Assembly: GCF_014805685.1 (NCBI RefSeq)
Contig: NC_060893.1
Span: 15,472,273-15,536,272 of the forward strand
DNA: 64,000 nucleotides
Direction of reading: 5' to 3'
DNA from: Silurus meridionalis
Lineage: Eukaryota; Chordata; Actinopteri; Siluriformes; Siluridae
The translations under genes and the position numbers were made by a program. The notes under the pieces were generated by a model. The model did not search any database. It saw only the letters and a program-made list of their open reading frames with translations, and was not told where the DNA came from. Positions 61,701-64,000 of the stretch are shown here, piece by piece; the stretch's first letter is position 1; every line of letters begins with the position of its first letter.

Positions 61701-64000
<2,300 letters not shown>

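Overview
This is about 64 kb of a vertebrate nuclear genome. Gene content, intron sizes, dense Tc1/mariner and hAT debris, tRNA-derived SINEs and long (TA)n, (GT)n and (GATA)n arrays all fit a teleost fish. The repeat families resemble those I associate with catfishes, but that assignment is an inference. I see no bacterial, plasmid, viral or CRISPR feature. Most of the sequence is intronic or intergenic, so most open frames in it are chance or lie inside transposon remnants.

Four conserved genes account for the coding sequence, and their exons could be chained in frame by hand. (1) slc44a1, a choline transporter, + strand: its 5' exons lie left of the window, 12 coding exons run from 3538 to 15435, and a long 3' UTR probably ends near 19340. 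(2) tbc1d2, a PH, coiled-coil and TBC Rab GTPase-activating protein, - strand: 13 coding exons, start codon at 40635, stop at 20855, 969 codons plus stop. (3) elp1 (IKBKAP), the Elongator scaffold subunit, + strand: 36 coding exons from 43648 to 61013, 1326 codons plus stop. (4) smu1, a spliceosomal WD40 protein, - strand: only the last six exons, 64000 to 61701. The orientations alternate. slc44a1 and tbc1d2 converge around 19.3-20.9 kb, tbc1d2 and elp1 diverge from a shared 41.7-43.6 kb interval, and elp1 and smu1 converge at 61.0-61.7 kb. The genes work in unrelated processes (choline uptake, Rab7 regulation, tRNA wobble-uridine modification, splicing), so the layout is synteny and not a pathway.

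The introns hold several dated-looking insertions. These are a 1.6-kb Tc1 element with TA target duplication and long near-identical inverted repeats (22535-24140), two internally deleted Tc1 relics (31500-32661, 46880-47869), and a 1.5-kb hAT element with an exact 8-bp target duplication that ends 50 bp upstream of a tbc1d2 exon (27171-28671). There is also a fold-back element split by a tRNA-Glu SINE (about 11102-12050), a second SINE with an 18-bp target duplication (49760-49982), further hAT-type fragments, and three copies of a short non-autonomous DNA transposon family.

Other points of note are a decayed duplicate of slc44a1 coding exon 4, two GC-AG introns, and a 24-nt terminal slc44a1 coding segment preceded by an unusually long in-frame read-through. 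There are also two 54-55-bp-arm palindromes centred on TA microsatellites, and a 74-bp elp1 exon equivalent to human exon 20. I found no convincing new biological system here; the interest lies in gene-structure details and repeat biology.
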